A stretch of DNA of 6,065 bases from Thermotogae bacterium (GTDB lineage Bacteria > Thermotogota > Thermotogae > Thermotogales > DSM-5069), in NCBI GenBank assembly GCA_003641785.1, contig QNAO01000059.1:1-6065 (forward strand), read 5' to 3'. Below, in pieces: positions 5,161 to 6,065 of the stretch. The notes under the pieces are model-generated. The model was not told the DNA's origin, did no database searches, and worked only from the letters and a program-made list of their open reading frames with translations. A program made the translations under genes and the position numbers. Position 1 is the stretch's first letter, and each line of letters starts with the position of its first letter.

Positions 5161-6065
5161 GTGAAAAGCGATAGAATAAGGCTCATTGTGGTCATTGCTG
5201 TAATCTTCGTTGCCTTTGTTGTGTTGCTTTGGCCCACAAGTGAGCAGACATATGAGGGATTTGCGAAGGTATTTCAAAGAATTCGCCTCGGTCTTGACAT
5301 AAAGGGTGGTGCGAGGTTAGAGTACCGCGTTGATGTTGAGGAGGGCGCTGAAAATCCATCGAAAATCGTTGATGATGTTTGGACTGTACTCAGAAACAGG
5401 TTGGATGCAGCGGGTTATACCGAGGCGATCGTAAGAAAGACATTCAGAGAAAACAGTTCATTTATTGTTATTGAAATCCCAGCCGCCACAGAAACCACTC
5501 GTGCGGAAAAACTCATCGGATCAACAGGAGTCATGTATTTCGGCCAGGTTGTGGATGAGAGCGAAGTTGATCCTTCCACGGATCCAAGGTTGAGAGATTT
5601 GGCAAAGATCAAGAAAGCAGAATGGCTTTCCAACCGCAAAGGAAATGTTTGGTACCTGGTTCGAAAAGAGATAATGCTGATAAAGGATTTACAGCTTGTT
5701 TCTCCTTCTATAGTGGCAGCTAATCCTGTTCCCGATACAAGACCAGGCAGATTTGGATACAAAGTAACGTTTGAAGTAGGTAGGAGAGATGCCGAGATCT
5801 TCAAAAAGATAACGCAACAACTCATGGTACCTGAGAGCGCCACCGGTAGTGCTACAGCAAGAGAGAAGAGACTCGCCATTGTTTTGGACAACGTGGTTCA
5901 GTTTGCGGGATATGTTGTTTCTGTAATACCAGATGGTAAGGCGGAAATAACCGGGAACTTCTCTCTCGAAGAAGCAAAGCAGCTTGCGGCTATACTCAGA
6001 AGCGGAGCGCTACCGGCCAGGCTTGAAAAGATCTCGGCAGGTTGGGTAGCTCCCCTTCTTGGCGC
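5161..6065 (+). CDS. secD: Protein translocase subunit SecD, 3'-truncated by the window edge
   Basis: SecD is the RND-family membrane protein that, with SecF, uses the ion gradient to pull exported proteins off the Sec channel on the outer side of the membrane. 301 codons are visible from the GTG start. The first membrane helix is at about 7-25 (LIVVIAVIFVAFVVLLW). The conserved D1 motif LGLDIKGG is at 43-50. The large external domain (about 51-280) contains VLRNRLDAAG, the strand pair IKDLQLVSPSIV (174-185), the YKVTFEVGRRDAEIF repeat, AIVLDNVV (239-246), AEITGNFSLEEA (261-272) and LRSGALPARLEK, which leads into the next helix. The distal membrane domain with the remaining five helices, and probably secF, lie beyond the window. 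The reading frame is unbroken. Position directly after yajC, separated by 21 bases, agrees with a yajC-secD-secF operon. Confidence 0.97.
   Translation, partial: MKSDRIRLIVVIAVIFVAFVVLLWPTSEQTYEGFAKVFQRIRLGLDIKGGARLEYRVDVEEGAENPSKIVDDVWTVLRNRLDAAGYTEAIVRKTFRENSSFIVIEIPAATETTRAEKLIGSTGVMYFGQVVDESEVDPSTDPRLRDLAKIKKAEWLSNRKGNVWYLVRKEIMLIKDLQLVSPSIVAANPVPDTRPGRFGYKVTFEVGRRDAEIFKKITQQLMVPESATGSATAREKRLAIVLDNVVQFAGYVVSVIPDGKAEITGNFSLEEAKQLAAILRSGALPARLEKISAGWVAPLLG

Noticed and set aside
5415..5891. Long minus-strand open frame (158 codons) inside secD
   Set aside because: It is wholly opposite the conserved SecD external domain, the translation shows no recognisable family, and its composition follows from secD codon usage.

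Overview
The window looks like a bacterial chromosome segment from a (hyper)thermophilic anaerobe, most plausibly Thermotogota (Thermotoga/Pseudothermotoga type). The grounds are heavy use of AGA/AGG (Arg), ATA (Ile) and GGA (Gly) codons, very strong GGAGG-type ribosome binding sites, TTG and GTG starts, extremely tight gene packing, and a ferredoxin-rich redox operon. This is an inference from style; no marker gene fixes the taxonomy. All seven genes are on the + strand and almost nothing is non-coding: the gaps are 20, 29, 4 and 21 bases.

Left part (2-4203): a redox operon. It opens with the C-terminal two thirds of a dihydrolipoamide dehydrogenase (E3), whose start lies upstream of the window. 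Twenty bases later come three genes, the last two overlapping their predecessors by 7 and 11 bases: a small plant-type [2Fe-2S] protein, a 601-residue FAD/NAD(P) oxidoreductase carrying an inserted ferredoxin-like domain and a C-terminal BFD-like cluster domain, and a DAO/sarcosine-oxidase-family flavoprotein. The trio has the gamma/alpha/beta architecture of HcnABC (glycine oxidase / cyanide synthase), octopine/nopaline oxidase and the archaeal dye-linked L-proline dehydrogenases. The DAO-type subunit should oxidise an amino acid or N-methylated amine, and the other two should carry the electrons away through flavin and Fe-S centres to NAD(P)+ or ferredoxin. The substrate cannot be read from the sequence; proline, sarcosine/dimethylglycine and glycine-type amines are the obvious candidates. 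The adjacent E3 hints at a link to the glycine cleavage system or a 2-oxoacid dehydrogenase.

Right part (4233-6065): an integral membrane protein resembling the substrate-binding S component of an ECF vitamin transporter, then yajC and the first 301 codons of secD (cut by the window end; secF would be expected next). yajC-secD is the conserved accessory module of the Sec protein export channel. The S-component gene ends inside the yajC ribosome binding site, so it appears to be co-transcribed with the Sec genes. A weak promoter-like sequence at the end of the beta-subunit gene (4178-4206) is the only visible hint of a transcription boundary between the two halves; no terminator hairpin was seen.

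No RNA genes, CRISPR, insertion sequences or phage genes were seen. The most interesting item is the multi-cofactor amine dehydrogenase complex with the fused ferredoxin-like domain, sitting beside an E3 subunit.
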